Below, piece by piece: positions 45,361 through 56,717 of a DNA stretch of 64,000 nt (positions are counted from its first letter, which is position 1; every line of letters starts with the position of its first letter). Source of the stretch: Ensifer adhaerens (lineage in GTDB: Bacteria > Pseudomonadota > Alphaproteobacteria > Rhizobiales > Rhizobiaceae). The position numbers were made by a program, and so were the translations under genes. Below the pieces are notes generated by a model. It had not been told where the DNA came from, ran no database searches, and saw only the letters and a list, made by a program, of their open reading frames with translations. The stretch covers positions 62,001-126,000 of the forward strand of contig OCMG01000003.1 in the NCBI GenBank assembly GCA_900215285.1. Direction: 5' to 3'.

Positions 45361-45605
45361 TTGACGAACGGATTTGCAAACAGCAGGAGCAAGGCGATGA
45401 CGAGGCAGTAGATCGCCATGGTCTCGATCATGGCAAGGCCGACGAACAGCGTGCGCGAGATCGTGCCAGCCGCTTCGGGCTGGCGGGCGATCGCGTCCAA
45501 TGCGGCAGCAACGGCACGCCCTTCAGCCAGTGACGGACCGATAGCCCCGACACCCACCGCGAAGGCGGCGGAGACAATACTGATAACCTGAACCAAATTT
45601 TCCAC
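45357..45605 (-). CDS. atpE: N-type ATPase subunit c (rotor ring)
   Basis: Two-helix hairpin of 82 residues; start assigned to GTG 45605 behind AGGAG (7-nt spacing), since upstream in-frame sequence is not hydrophobic. Ion-site residues: E28 in helix 1 ([11 protein letters not shown]) and E61-T62 in helix 2 (AMIETMAIY), with the polar loop RQPEA. In Na+-binding F-type c subunits helix 1 carries Gln at the E28 position and helix 2 carries Glu-Ser/Thr, so this site has two carboxylates. Ion choice (Na+ or H+) cannot be settled from sequence. Confidence 0.92.
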   Translation of the reverse strand: MENLVQVISIVSAAFAVGVGAIGPSLAEGRAVAAALDAIARQPEAAGTISRTLFVGLAMIETMAIYCLVIALLLLFANPFVK

Positions 45606-45624
45606 GCAGATTCTCCTGCTTTTC

Positions 45625-46287
45625 TCATTCTTCGTTGACGGCGGAGCCGATGAAGACCAGCGCCAGGGTGGCAAAAATATAGGCCTGAACCGCGCCCGTG
45701 AGCATGTCGAGTGCAATCAGGGGGATTGGAACCAGAAGGCCGGCAAGCGCACTGATGATGCCGATGACGAAAACGCCGCTCATGACGTTGCCGAAGAGAC
45801 GGATCATTAGCGAGAAGTGCCGGGTGATCTGTTCGACCACATTGAGCGGAATCATGACCCAGCTTGGCTTTGCGAAAGAGGCCAGCCAGCCTCCGAAACC
45901 CTTGCTTCTGACTCCCCAGTAGAGTCCGGCGCCGAAAACGACCAGCGCCAGTGCCGCATCGGTTTCCAGATGTGCCGTTGGTGGTTCGACGCCAGGGATG
46001 AGCGAAGACCAGTTGGCGGTCAGCACAAAGATCAGAAGCATGCCGACGAGCGGGCGAAAGCGCGCCGGATTTCCGGCGATGGTGGCCTGGATCTCGGAAT
46101 CGAGTGTGGTAACGATGAGTTCTAGAACTGCCTGGACCTTTCCCGGTCGCAGGGAAAGGCGTCGCGTCGCCAGAATGCTGGCCAAGCCAAGCACCAGCAT
46201 GATGCACCAGGTGATTACGACCGGCCAAGTCACGGCAATGGGACCGAGATGGAAGGCGACGGCGGCTGTCAGGGGACTGTCGATCAT
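45625..46287 (-). CDS. atpB: N-type ATPase subunit a
   Basis: Membrane stator forming the ion half-channels, 220 residues, five or six hydrophobic segments. The essential arginine is in the late helix [13 protein letters not shown], matching the a-subunit family. ATG 46287 overlaps the atpR stop (ATGA). An in-frame ATG at 46377 would add a basic, non-hydrophobic leader and is rejected. Confidence 0.9.
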   Translation of the reverse strand: MIDSPLTAAVAFHLGPIAVTWPVVITWCIMLVLGLASILATRRLSLRPGKVQAVLELIVTTLDSEIQATIAGNPARFRPLVGMLLIFVLTANWSSLIPGVEPPTAHLETDAALALVVFGAGLYWGVRSKGFGGWLASFAKPSWVMIPLNVVEQITRHFSLMIRLFGNVMSGVFVIGIISALAGLLVPIPLIALDMLTGAVQAYIFATLALVFIGSAVNEE

Positions 46288-46559
46288 GGTACCTTGAACC
46301 GTTTCAGGATGATTTTTCGGCCGGCGAGAACCCCAGCTGCGCATGCGAGCAACGGAAGCGCGCCGGTGCGCGCCCAAACGTAGAAAAGTCCTGCGAGGAC
46401 GACAAACCGCGCCACCTGCAACCCAACTGCCGCGATCTTGCCATCCACCAGCATCTTCGACAGATGGGAAAGCGTGACAAAGTGCAGCCAGCCGGCCAGC
46501 ACCCCGGTGCCCAGAGCAACAAGTGAGAGGACGGCGGTTATCGGATCAGGCCAGTTCAT
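46284..46559 (-). CDS. atpR: N-type ATPase-specific membrane protein AtpR
   Basis: 91 residues, three hydrophobic helices (ITAVLSLVALGTGVLAGWLH; VARFVVLAGLFYVWA; LPLLACAAGVLAG) and a basic end (RKIILKRFKV). Small three-helix protein found only in N-ATPase operons between atpQ and atpB. An arginine within the second helix (QVARFVV) may contact the rotor carboxylates, as proposed for the family. Overlaps both neighbours by 4 nt. Confidence 0.85.
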   Translation of the reverse strand: MNWPDPITAVLSLVALGTGVLAGWLHFVTLSHLSKMLVDGKIAAVGLQVARFVVLAGLFYVWARTGALPLLACAAGVLAGRKIILKRFKVP

Positions 46560-46830
46560 TGTTCATGCATCCATCTTAGCGCCAGCCACAGGCCCGTCGC
46601 GGCGCCGACCATCAGCAACGCCGCGGCAATCGTGATGCCGCTATCAAAGAAGCGATCAAGCCAGTGACCGATCAGGAGGCCGCCAAGTGTCGGCAGCACG
46701 ATGATCCAGCCGAGAACCCCGATCTGGCCAAATCGCCTTGCAAGTGACGGCTCAGGATCATTGCTGCCGACCAGTTCCCGTGCCTGCGCCCGTTCGGCCG
46801 CTTGCTGCACACGATCCTGCTCTCGTTCGA

Positions 46831-46834
<4 letters not shown>
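46556..46834 (-). CDS. atpQ: N-type ATPase-specific membrane protein AtpQ (AtpI-like)
   Basis: 92 residues: a charged N-terminal third (IEREQDRVQQAAERAQAREL) and two hydrophobic helices (GWIIVLPTLGGLLIGHWLDR; ITIAAALLMVGAATGLWLAL), the AtpI/AtpQ layout. By analogy with AtpI it may help assemble the c ring. Overlaps atpC and atpR by 4 nt each. Confidence 0.85.
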
Positions 46835-49800
<2,966 letters not shown>

Positions 49801-49804
<4 letters not shown>

Positions 49805-50736
49805 TTGATCATCCCCCTCTTCCGGCCTTCGGCCATCAACACGGCAATGGCGCAGGACAGCATACGCGCCCGCACGCTATCTGCCCGGCTTGTCAGCATC
49901 ACTGGAACGCGCGCGCCCAACACAATGCCGGCAGCGTCGGCACCGCCCAGGAAAATAAGCTGTTTTGCCAGCATGTTGCCGGATTCGATATCAGGCACGA
50001 TGAGAATGTCGGCCTGACCGGCGACCGACGAGACGATGCCTTTTTCCTTTGCCGCCGTCATCGAGACGGCATTGTCGAAGGCCAGCGGCCCATCCACCAG
50101 CGCGCCCGTTATCTGCCCCCGCTCGGCCATCTTGCAAAGCGCCGCTGCATCAAGTGTGGCCTGCATGCGCGGATTGATCGTCTCGACTGCTGCAAGCACC
50201 GCGACCTTTGGCGTTTGGCTCTCCCAAAGGACACGCCAGAGACCAATGGCATTGCGGACAATGTCCGCCTTGTCTTCAAGATCCGGCGCGATGTTCACCG
50301 CTGCATCGGTAATGATGAAGGGATGCGGATACTCCTGGGTGATGATGACGAATGCATGGCTGAGGCGCCGCTCCGTGCGCAGGCCTGCCGTCGGTGACAG
50401 GATCGCAGACAGGAGCTCATCCGAATGAAGCGAACCTTTCATGATCGCGTCAACCACGCCACGGCCGGCAAGTTCCGCCGCCTTCGCCGCCGCAGCGTGG
50501 CTGTGTTCGGTGTCGACGATCTCATAAGTATCGGGTTTGTGGCCTGCCTCGACCAGTGCCTGGGCGATACGCCCTGCCGGCCCGATCAGAACCGGAGCGA
50601 TAAGACCGGCTTCGACAGCCTCATCGACAGCTTCGAACACGGTGTGCTGCACGGGATGGACAATCGCAGTCCGCATCGGTGCCAAGCCCGTACAACGCTC
50701 GATGATGGCCTGATAATGGGGAGAATTCGGCATCAC
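49801..50736 (-). CDS. Phosphate acetyl/butyryltransferase
   Basis: Interconverts acyl-CoA and acyl phosphate; 311 residues, single PTA/PTB domain without the N-terminal extension of long Pta. Visible family segments: VDAIMKGSLHSDELLSAILS, RRLSHAFVIITQEYPHPFII, ITDAAVNIAPDLEDKADIV, and the C-terminal GADAAGIVLGARVPVMLTSR. It feeds the acetate kinase encoded next. Whether acetyl- or butyryl-CoA is preferred is unclear. Confidence 0.87.
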
Positions 50737-50742
50737 ACATCC

Positions 50743-51870
50743 TCAATTCTTTGACAGGATCCATTTGCCGATGGCTGGCCAGGTCTCCGCCAGGGTCCTG
50801 CGCCCCATGAAGAGGCCGATATGCCCGCCTGGAACAAGAGCGCTCTGCACCTCATTATCTGGCGTACCGACCAATGTGCGGGCGGCAAAGACCTGTTCGA
50901 AGGTCGTGATGTCATCAGCCTCGCCAGCCAGAAGGTAAAGGGGACACGTGACGCGCTTGAGGTTGAGCTCTCGCCCGAGCCCGACGAACTTGCCCTTGGC
51001 GAAAAGGTTGTCCTTGAAAAGCTGGCTGATGGCCTGGAGGTAGTAGGTGCCAGGCAGATCGAGCGGGTTTTCATACCAGCTTTCGAATTTCTTCGTCCGC
51101 CGTATGTAGTCGCGGTCTTCCAGATTTTTGTAAAGGGTGACGTACTTGTCGAGATACTGCGTATCCGGATGCATGTTCTTCCAGCCTGCAAGCATGAACT
51201 TGCCGGGCATTCTGCCATGGCCCATGGTGACCATCCTGCTGTAACTGGCCAGCGGCATGGTATGCGCCAGATGCCGTATCGGGCCGTCGCCCGCATTGGT
51301 GTCGATCGGCGAGCCGGCTAGAACCAGCGAGGCGACCTTTCCCGGGAAACGCGCAGCCAGCATAGCCGATAGCCAGCCGCCCTGGCACAAGCCGACCAGG
51401 TGAACCCGCCCGCCAAGATCGTCGATCGCGGCGTTCAATTCGGCGAGATACGTGTCGATCGAAAAATAGCGCATTTCGGACGTTGCCGATTTCCAGTCGG
51501 TCACCCATACCGCTGGAATTCCGACATCCAGCAATGTACCGACGAGACTTTGATCCTTATCGAAATCAGCGATCGTCGCGCCGTGGCCCGCGTAAGGCGC
51601 ATCGATCAGAACCGGTATGCCCTCGTTCGGCTTCCCGAATTCGCGCAACCGCATCGTCGGAAGATCCAGGCGCACGACATTCGTGGTGAACCATTCCGGT
51701 TCCGGGGGGTGGTCTATCTCCTCGGCTGCCTCGAGAAAATGCAGATAACGACTGGTCGTCTCCACTGCCGCTTCCTGTGCAGCAATTGCGGCCGATAGCG
51801 GCCAGAAGAACGGCACGCTGTGTTCCGCCGTCCCGGGAGACGCCAAAGAAGGCTGACCTGGATTACTCAT
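50743..51870 (-). CDS. PhaC-like alpha/beta hydrolase
   Basis: 375 residues with a PHA-synthase type nucleophile elbow G-L-C-Q-G-G (HLVGLCQGGWLSAMLAARFP, Cys in place of Ser), acid in LAGEADDITTFEQVF and base in PGGHIGLFMG. Size is nearer class III PhaC (about 355) than class I (about 590). It could polymerise or transfer 3-hydroxyacyl groups, or act as a related thioester hydrolase. Gene lies 6 nt before the Pta gene and 12 nt after a small unknown gene. Substrate is unproven; a cysteine nucleophile favours acyl-CoA substrates. Confidence 0.75.
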   Translation of the reverse strand: MSNPGQPSLASPGTAEHSVPFFWPLSAAIAAQEAAVETTSRYLHFLEAAEEIDHPPEPEWFTTNVVRLDLPTMRLREFGKPNEGIPVLIDAPYAGHGATIADFDKDQSLVGTLLDVGIPAVWVTDWKSATSEMRYFSIDTYLAELNAAIDDLGGRVHLVGLCQGGWLSAMLAARFPGKVASLVLAGSPIDTNAGDGPIRHLAHTMPLASYSRMVTMGHGRMPGKFMLAGWKNMHPDTQYLDKYVTLYKNLEDRDYIRRTKKFESWYENPLDLPGTYYLQAISQLFKDNLFAKGKFVGLGRELNLKRVTCPLYLLAGEADDITTFEQVFAARTLVGTPDNEVQSALVPGGHIGLFMGRRTLAETWPAIGKWILSKN

Positions 51871-51882
51871 GCCACATCCTCG

Positions 51883-52167
51883 TTAAACCGGTTGAACTTG
51901 AATGGACCAGCGTCCAAGTGCGGGGACAGTCAAATTTCCGTCCGGAACGATGCGCGAATGATCGATATGGCGATGGGGCAAAATGACAGCCTCGACCTGG
52001 CGGGCATCGTTGGCGGAAGGCCCTGTCTCCAACCGCCTTTTGTTCGCGATGCATTGAAACACCCGGTAGCCGATGCGGAACCATCGGTTGTTTGCCTCAA
52101 GACTGAAGCACGGACGGAGCCCTAGGTTGGGGGCGGCGTGGAAGCTCGATTCCGGGCTGGATTGCAT
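51883..52167 (-). CDS. Small hypothetical protein heading the N-ATPase operon
   Basis: 94 residues beginning at ATG 52167 behind an AAGGAAGGA ribosome site, and ending 12 nt before the PhaC-like gene. Third codon positions are mostly G or C, as in real genes here. Contains WFRIGYRVFQCIANKRR and a His-rich stretch LPHRHIDHSRIVPDG. No transmembrane helix or signal peptide; no family recognised. Position just after the FixK-type promoter makes it the first gene of the transcript. Confidence 0.55.
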   Translation of the reverse strand: MQSSPESSFHAAPNLGLRPCFSLEANNRWFRIGYRVFQCIANKRRLETGPSANDARQVEAVILPHRHIDHSRIVPDGNLTVPALGRWSIQVQPV

Positions 52168-52189
52168 AACTAGATCCTTCCTTCCGAGG

Positions 52190-52231
52190 ACCATAGCCTG
52201 CAGACAGCCTCTGTCGTTTGACGAGCATCAA
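52190..52231 (-). promoter_or_regulatory. FixK/FNR-type promoter of the N-ATPase operon
   Basis: TTGACGAGCATCAA (52218-52231) fits the FixK/FnrL consensus TTGAY-N4-RTCAA at every fixed position. On the minus strand a -10-like TATGGT lies at 52195-52190; the predicted start near 52183 puts the box centre at about -41.5, the class II activator position. The first ATG (52167) is 16 nt further on. This predicts induction at low oxygen. Confidence 0.7.
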
Positions 52232-52547
52232 TTGAAACGCGACCCGTCTCACTATTTTGGGCAGGAAGCGCGCGAGAGAGGACATGCGAAAACAGGATCG
52301 TGTCGATCGCGCTTGATTCACCTCGGCTCAGCCGACGGGCGACGTTCATGCACCCAATGCAGTCCTTGAACGACTGAGGCGAACATTGGTGACGACGCGC
52401 GTCGCTCATTCCGGAAGCCATCCGACCTCCAATCGATCAACCGAAATTCGATGATGCGAGCCGCTGATCCGGACAGAGATGGGCCTTATTGCAACTCTCC
52501 AAACCATTGCGCTGGATGCGCTGAAAACGGTCTTATCGGAGACGCGC
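52232..52547. other. Upstream region of the N-ATPase operon
   Basis: 316 nt between the FixK-type box and the DUF1543 stop. An 83-residue minus-strand frame (52170-52421) with a GGAGG site crosses it, but the FixK box and promoter lie inside that frame, so it is not listed as a gene. No other structure was recognised. Confidence 0.4.
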
Positions 52548-53054
52548 TCAGGCCAGACGCAGGTATTTGCACACGAATTCGAAGGGCACTTCCGCTTGCG
52601 CCTTGGTCAGGACAAGCGCGTAGCCGCTGTCCTTGAGCTGCGCACCGACATCGATGACCTTTTCCACCTCGAACACGTTGTCCTTGTGGGGAAGCGCCCA
52701 GTGGCGGATTTCGCCAAGCGCCCGCTTGGTGGCCTCGCGCGCGTCGGGCGCGACCTTGAAAACATTCTTGTGCAGCTCCCCGAATTCGCCGAGGTCGTAG
52801 CCGCCAAGGTTTAGGAAAAACAGCGTGTTCCCGCTGCTGGCCGCCGGAGCCTTCGCAAGCGTTATGTCGTAACCGTCCGCCTGGCGCAGCTCGCCCCAGC
52901 TGTCGAGATGGAGGCTCTTTGGATCACCCCACCATTGCCGCCGCAGGTTGTCATGGCAGGCCTCGGCGGTCTCGCCGATGGAAAACCTGATGTCGTGCAG
53001 CTCGATGTTGGAGTTGCCGCAGTCGCCGCCAATGTAAAAGACAAAGAGTTTCAT
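52548..53054 (-). CDS. DUF1543 domain-containing protein
   Basis: 168 residues with the DUF1543 pattern twice: N-terminal KLFVFYIGGDCGNSNIELHD IRFSIG-type start and a later WWGDPKSLHLDSWGEL segment with aromatic pairs. No signal or membrane helix. Function unknown; such proteins are widespread single genes. It is divergent from the FAD-binding protein gene with a 135-nt gap and probably independent of the ATPase operon. Confidence 0.8.
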   Translation of the reverse strand: MKLFVFYIGGDCGNSNIELHDIRFSIGETAEACHDNLRRQWWGDPKSLHLDSWGELRQADGYDITLAKAPAASSGNTLFFLNLGGYDLGEFGELHKNVFKVAPDAREATKRALGEIRHWALPHKDNVFEVEKVIDVGAQLKDSGYALVLTKAQAEVPFEFVCKYLRLA

Positions 53055-53189
53055 CGCTCACCTTCCACTGTCTTGTCCGCAATGCCCGTTCTTCAACTCA
53101 ATCGTTCAAACGGCCAACTGTCTTGGAACCGGCGAACGTCAGGATCGTTTCTGAGTGGCACAGCATCTGCTGTGCGAGTGGAGCCCCAA

Positions 53190-54974
53190 ATGCGTCAACG
53201 CGTCGCCATCGTCGGATCCGGTCCGACAGCCATATATGCCCTGCAGGAACTGATCAATTGCTCTTCCCCCTTGACGGTCGTCATGCTCGAATCCTCTGAC
53301 ATCGCCGGGAAAGGGACGCCCTATCAACGCGGCATCAATGATCCGGCAATGTTGTCGAACATTCCAAGCATCGAGATCCCTGCCTTGCCCGAGAGCCTCG
53401 TTGACTGGCTTCGGCGGCAGCCTGCCCGCTACTGCGATGCGTTCGATATAGATCGGTCCGACATATCTGACCGGGCGTTTTACCCGCGTGTCGTGCTCGG
53501 CGATTATTTCCGGGCCCAACTGCAGGCGATCATCGCCAAGGACGAGGCCGCGCGGCACGAGATTGTCATCCGCGAAGGCGTCAAAGTACTGGACATTGTG
53601 CCTATTGGCGACCGGTTCGCCGTCAGAGCGGCAGAGCCGGCCGGCGAAGACGCGTTCGATCACGTCATCATTGCGACGGGCCACGGGTTTCCTTCGGCAC
53701 CCGAAACAGCGCCCGGCTATTTCGAGGCGCCCTGGCCCGCGACCGCGCTGCGTTCGATCCCGCCCGGCCGAATCGGCGTTCTGGGCACCTCGCTCAGCGC
53801 CATCGACGCGGTGATGACCATCGCGACCTCTTTCGGCCGGTTCGTGCGGACCCCGGGGATCGGTCTCGAATACCTGTCGGACGGCAACGATTTCCAGGTG
53901 ACGATGATGTCCCGCAAGGGGCTCCTTCCGGAAGCGGATTTCTTTTTCCCGATTCCCTACGAAGAGCCGAGTATCTGCACGGCGCAAGCCGTGTCCGAGC
54001 GGATTGCGCTGGGCAGCAGCGGCCTTCTGGACGACATCTTCGACCTGTTTCGGCGGGAGCTTGCGCATGCGGATCCGGACTACGCCGAGCGGATCGGGCT
54101 CGACGGGCTGACGGCCGATACATTCGCCGAGGCCTATTTTGGTGTGCGCGACCAGTTCGATCCGTTCGAATGGGCCGAGGCCAATCTTGCAGAAGCCAAA
54201 CGCAACTATGCGCGCCGCCACAAGGTGGCGTGGCGTTATGCCATCCTGATTTGCCACGAAATCATCGAGACCGCTGTCACCTCATTCACCTCCGATGATC
54301 TGGCCCGCTTCAACCGGTCGTTCAAGAGCATTTTTGCCGACGATTATGCGACGGTTCCACACCTTTCGATCGAGCGTCTTTTGGCGTTGCACCGCGCGGA
54401 TAAGCTGCACATCGTTGCGCTAGGCGACCAATCCAAGGTCTCGGGTGACGGCCGCGAACGCGGTGCGACTGTCTCGGGGGCTATGGGCGATCTCGAATTT
54501 GACACGTTCATAGACGCCACAGGGCAGAAGAGCCTGTCTGCCGATGAAATTCCCTTCCCGTCGCTAAGACAGCACGGGCTTGTCGCGCCGGCACTGACAG
54601 TCACCCAGCGAGGCAGCCATCGCCGCACGGGGGGCATCGATGTCGACGCCTCGTACAGACCTTTGATCGCCGGGGTACGCCCTGTGCGCAGGCTCTACAT
54701 TCCCGCAGTCTCCTACCTCCTGCACAAGCAGCCCTTTGTCCAGGGCATCACGAGTGTCGCAGCCCTCGGCCAGGTCGTCGCCCGCGCAATCGTCGCCGAT
54801 GTGATGCGCCCGGTCCGAAGCCGGAAATCGCGTGCGTTCAAGCGATCGAGACCGCAGCAAAAGTCGACCTCGACGCGGCATGACCGTGCTTCCCGGACGG
54901 AGGACACATCCTTCCTGCAGATCGCCTCGCCTGACCCCGCCCCGCCAGTCGCAAAGGGCGAAGGCGGACGCTGA
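53190..54974 (+). CDS. FAD/NAD(P)-binding protein (NAD_binding_9 type)
   Basis: 594 residues. Dinucleotide-binding N-terminus VAIVGSGPTAIYALQEL, then GKGTPYQRGINDPAMLSNIP, typical of the FAD-NAD(P)-binding family of uncharacterised oxidoreductases; a second Rossmann signature at IGVLGTSLSAIDAVMTI. The C-terminus is basic and Ser-rich (RPVRSRKSRAFKRSRPQQK). The ATG at 53190 is chosen since the flavin motif begins four residues later; in-frame sequence upstream (to 52908) has no support. Substrate unknown. Confidence 0.78.
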   Translation: MRQRVAIVGSGPTAIYALQELINCSSPLTVVMLESSDIAGKGTPYQRGINDPAMLSNIPSIEIPALPESLVDWLRRQPARYCDAFDIDRSDISDRAFYPRVVLGDYFRAQLQAIIAKDEAARHEIVIREGVKVLDIVPIGDRFAVRAAEPAGEDAFDHVIIATGHGFPSAPETAPGYFEAPWPATALRSIPPGRIGVLGTSLSAIDAVMTIATSFGRFVRTPGIGLEYLSDGNDFQVTMMSRKGLLPEADFFFPIPYEEPSICTAQAVSERIALGSSGLLDDIFDLFRRELAHADPDYAERIGLDGLTADTFAEAYFGVRDQFDPFEWAEANLAEAKRNYARRHKVAWRYAILICHEIIETAVTSFTSDDLARFNRSFKSIFADDYATVPHLSIERLLALHRADKLHIVALGDQSKVSGDGRERGATVSGAMGDLEFDTFIDATGQKSLSADEIPFPSLRQHGLVAPALTVTQRGSHRRTGGIDVDASYRPLIAGVRPVRRLYIPAVSYLLHKQPFVQGITSVAALGQVVARAIVADVMRPVRSRKSRAFKRSRPQQKSTSTRHDRASRTEDTSFLQIASPDPAPPVAKGEGGR

Positions 54975-55005
54975 AGAATGGCGGGAAATCGGGCTGTGAC
55001 CGAAA

Positions 55006-55615
55006 TCAACTGCGCAGCGCCGGCAGACCGATGCCAGAACTTTCGAAACCGCCGTCGACGGCGATGACCTGGCCTGTCACGTAGCTAGCCTTCTCCGAGC
55101 AGAGGAAAGTGATGACCTCCGCAAGTTCCCGTTCGGTGCCGTAGCGATTGAGCGGGATTGCGTCATGATAGGCGTCGATGATTGCCTGCGAATGGACGGC
55201 CATGGCCAGCTTCGTCCGGACCGGACCCGGGCATACGCAATTGGCGCGGATGCCATATTCGCCCAGTTCGGCGGCCTGCTGCTTCGTCAGATGCATGACG
55301 GCAGCCTTCGATGTGCCATAGGCGACACGCAGCATCGAGGCCCGCAGCCCCGAGATCGAGGCGATGTTGACGAGCGCCCCCTTCGTCTTCTTGAGCGACG
55401 GCACAGTCGCTTGCGACCCCAGGAAGACTCCATCCAGATTGGTCTCCATGACGCGCCGCCAGCGGGAGAAGTCGGTGTCCTCGATCGGGCCGAAATCGGC
55501 CACGCCGGCATTGTTAATCACCGAGTCTATGCGGCCGAAGCGATCGAGAACCGCCACCACCATAGCCACCGGCGCCGCGGGCAGCGCCCGTCACCAAGGC
55601 CAATTTCTTCGTCAT
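55006..55615 (-). pseudogene. Broken short-chain dehydrogenase (internal deletion + frameshift)
   Basis: From ATG 55615 the strand encodes KKLALVTGAARGAG, the start of an SDR, and then runs straight into VVAVLDRFGRIDSVINNAGV in another frame. About 50 residues between the cofactor loop and the NNAG motif are gone. The remainder is intact, with YGTSKAAVMHL (Tyr-Lys catalytic pair) and a normal C-terminus at 55006. Unlikely to give an active enzyme. It lies in a run of damaged genes ending at an IS remnant. Confidence 0.75.
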
Positions 55616-55627
55616 GTGTCGTCGTTC

Positions 55628-55765
55628 CTATTTCGCTGCATTTCCCATGATAAGCCCCATGCCGCCGTCGACCGGCAGTTCGGCGCCCTTAATGAAGCTG
55701 GCCGCGTCCGAGGCCAGAAAGAGTGCCGCCTCGGCCACATCGAAGGCAGCGCTCTTGAAGCGCTA
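55628..55765 (-). pseudogene. C-terminal fragment of a second short-chain dehydrogenase
   Basis: The minus strand encodes FDVAEAALFLASDAASFIKG and then ELPVDGGMGLIMGNAAK before a TAG at 55628, the standard SDR ending. A stop codon occurs in frame just upstream, and no N-terminal part exists; the sequence beyond about 55765 belongs to a different gene on the other strand. A recombination joint is therefore likely at about 55765. Confidence 0.75.
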
Positions 55766-55819
55766 GGCGGCCAAGGTCGAATCCAAATTGAAAAAAAGCT
55801 GAAGTCGAAGTTCGCCTGA
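55766..55819 (+). pseudogene. C-terminal scrap of an unidentified gene
   Basis: Plus-strand codons read GGQGRIQIEKKLKSKFA then TGA, 33 nt before the thiolase ATG, as expected for the tail of an upstream operon partner. Everything before is the antisense SDR fragment. Too short to name. Confidence 0.4.
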
Positions 55820-55852
55820 GGGACCGGGACGCAGCATTCGGGAGGAAACATC

Positions 55853-56077
55853 ATGCAACCTCCCCAGATCATCGGCTGGGCCCACAGCAAGTTCGGCAAG
55901 GCGCCGGAAGAGGATGTCGAGCAGCTCCTGGCCGGGGTGATCCCTGAGGCGCTGCAACACAGCGGCGTCGGGCCAGAGGAAATCGACGGCATTTTCGTCG
56001 GCGTCTACAACAACGGCTTTTCGCGCCAGAGCTTCGAAGGCGCGCTGGCGGGCATGGCCGTTCCAGCGCTTGCTGGC
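55853..56077 (+). pseudogene. Truncated thiolase (acetyl-CoA acetyltransferase-like)
   Basis: ATG 55853 behind GGGAGG encodes about 75 residues with a thiolase-like N-terminus (QIIGWAHSKFGKAPEEDVEQ; EIDGIFVGVYNNGFSRQSFE), then passes into transposase DNA near 56077. The catalytic cysteine, normally near residue 90, is lost. The gene was cut by insertion or IS-mediated deletion. Confidence 0.8.
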
Positions 56078-56078
56078 G

Positions 56079-56529
56079 TGCCGTGGATCAAGATGGTTAC
56101 GTACTCGACGAAATTGTGCAGGCTCGCCGCAATATCAAAGCGGCGAAGCAGGTTCTGGTCCGGTTGATGAAGAGGCAAGGATGCCAGCCCAAGCGCATGG
56201 TCACTGACAAGCTCCGTTCATACGGCGCTGCAAGACGTCAGGTCATGCCTGACGTCGAGCATCGATCGCACAAGGGCTTGAAAAACCGTGCTGAAAACTC
56301 GCACCCGCAGCTGCGGAAACGGGAGCGGGTGATGCAGCGGTTCCGTTCGGCAGGCGCTTTGCAACGTTTCGTCAGCGTCTTCTCCGCGGTTCGCAATCTC
56401 TTTGTCCCAACCAGCCCGAAAAAGAGAGCCATCGATGTCCCCCTGTATCGCCCATGGGAGGAATGCGGCTGGCATCGCGGCGTGATTACTGGAAGCCTGC
56501 CCGTCGCGCACTCGTCCCAATTAACCTGA
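56079..56529 (+). mobile_element. IS6-family transposase remnant (C-terminal part)
   Basis: Encodes VDQDGYVLDEIVQARRNIKA, then MVTDKLRSYGAARRQVMPDV and EHRSHKGLKNRAENSHPQLR, the second half of an IS6/IS26-type DDE transposase including the TDKLRSYGAA and NRAENSH blocks. The N-terminal half with the HTH and first catalytic Asp residues is absent. The C-terminus after LFVPTSPKKRAIDV differs from typical family ends, and no terminal inverted repeat was found, so both ends appear lost. It sits exactly between a truncated thiolase and a truncated sugar kinase. Confidence 0.85.
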
Positions 56530-56531
56530 CA

Positions 56532-56717
56532 TCACCCAGGGCTTGACGGCTCGACCATGTTTCCCAGCGCGCGAAAGATCGCGATATCGCGTTTCGTCAC
56601 CCCGAGCAGCGCACCCGTCAGATCGAAGACGCCGGCGCGGACGCTGCCCGTCCCGACATCCACGCCGATGACGAATCGACCGGCGTCGTTGTCGCGCATG
56701 TCGGCCTGCTGTGTCAT
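56532..56717 (-). pseudogene. Truncated FGGY-family carbohydrate kinase
   Basis: The first about 55 residues of an FGGY pentulose kinase: FVIGVDVGTGSVRAGVFDLT followed by GALLGVTKRDIAIFRALGN, then VEPSSPG and stop where other family members continue VEQSS and on for 450 residues. Its ATG overlaps the ribokinase stop, so it was the last operon gene before the IS event removed its body. Confidence 0.85.

Noticed and set aside
52170..52421. 83-residue minus-strand frame with a GGAGG site, abutting the small operon-head gene
   Set aside because: The FixK box and the -10 element lie inside it and its third positions are less GC-rich; more likely promoter DNA, though both could be true.
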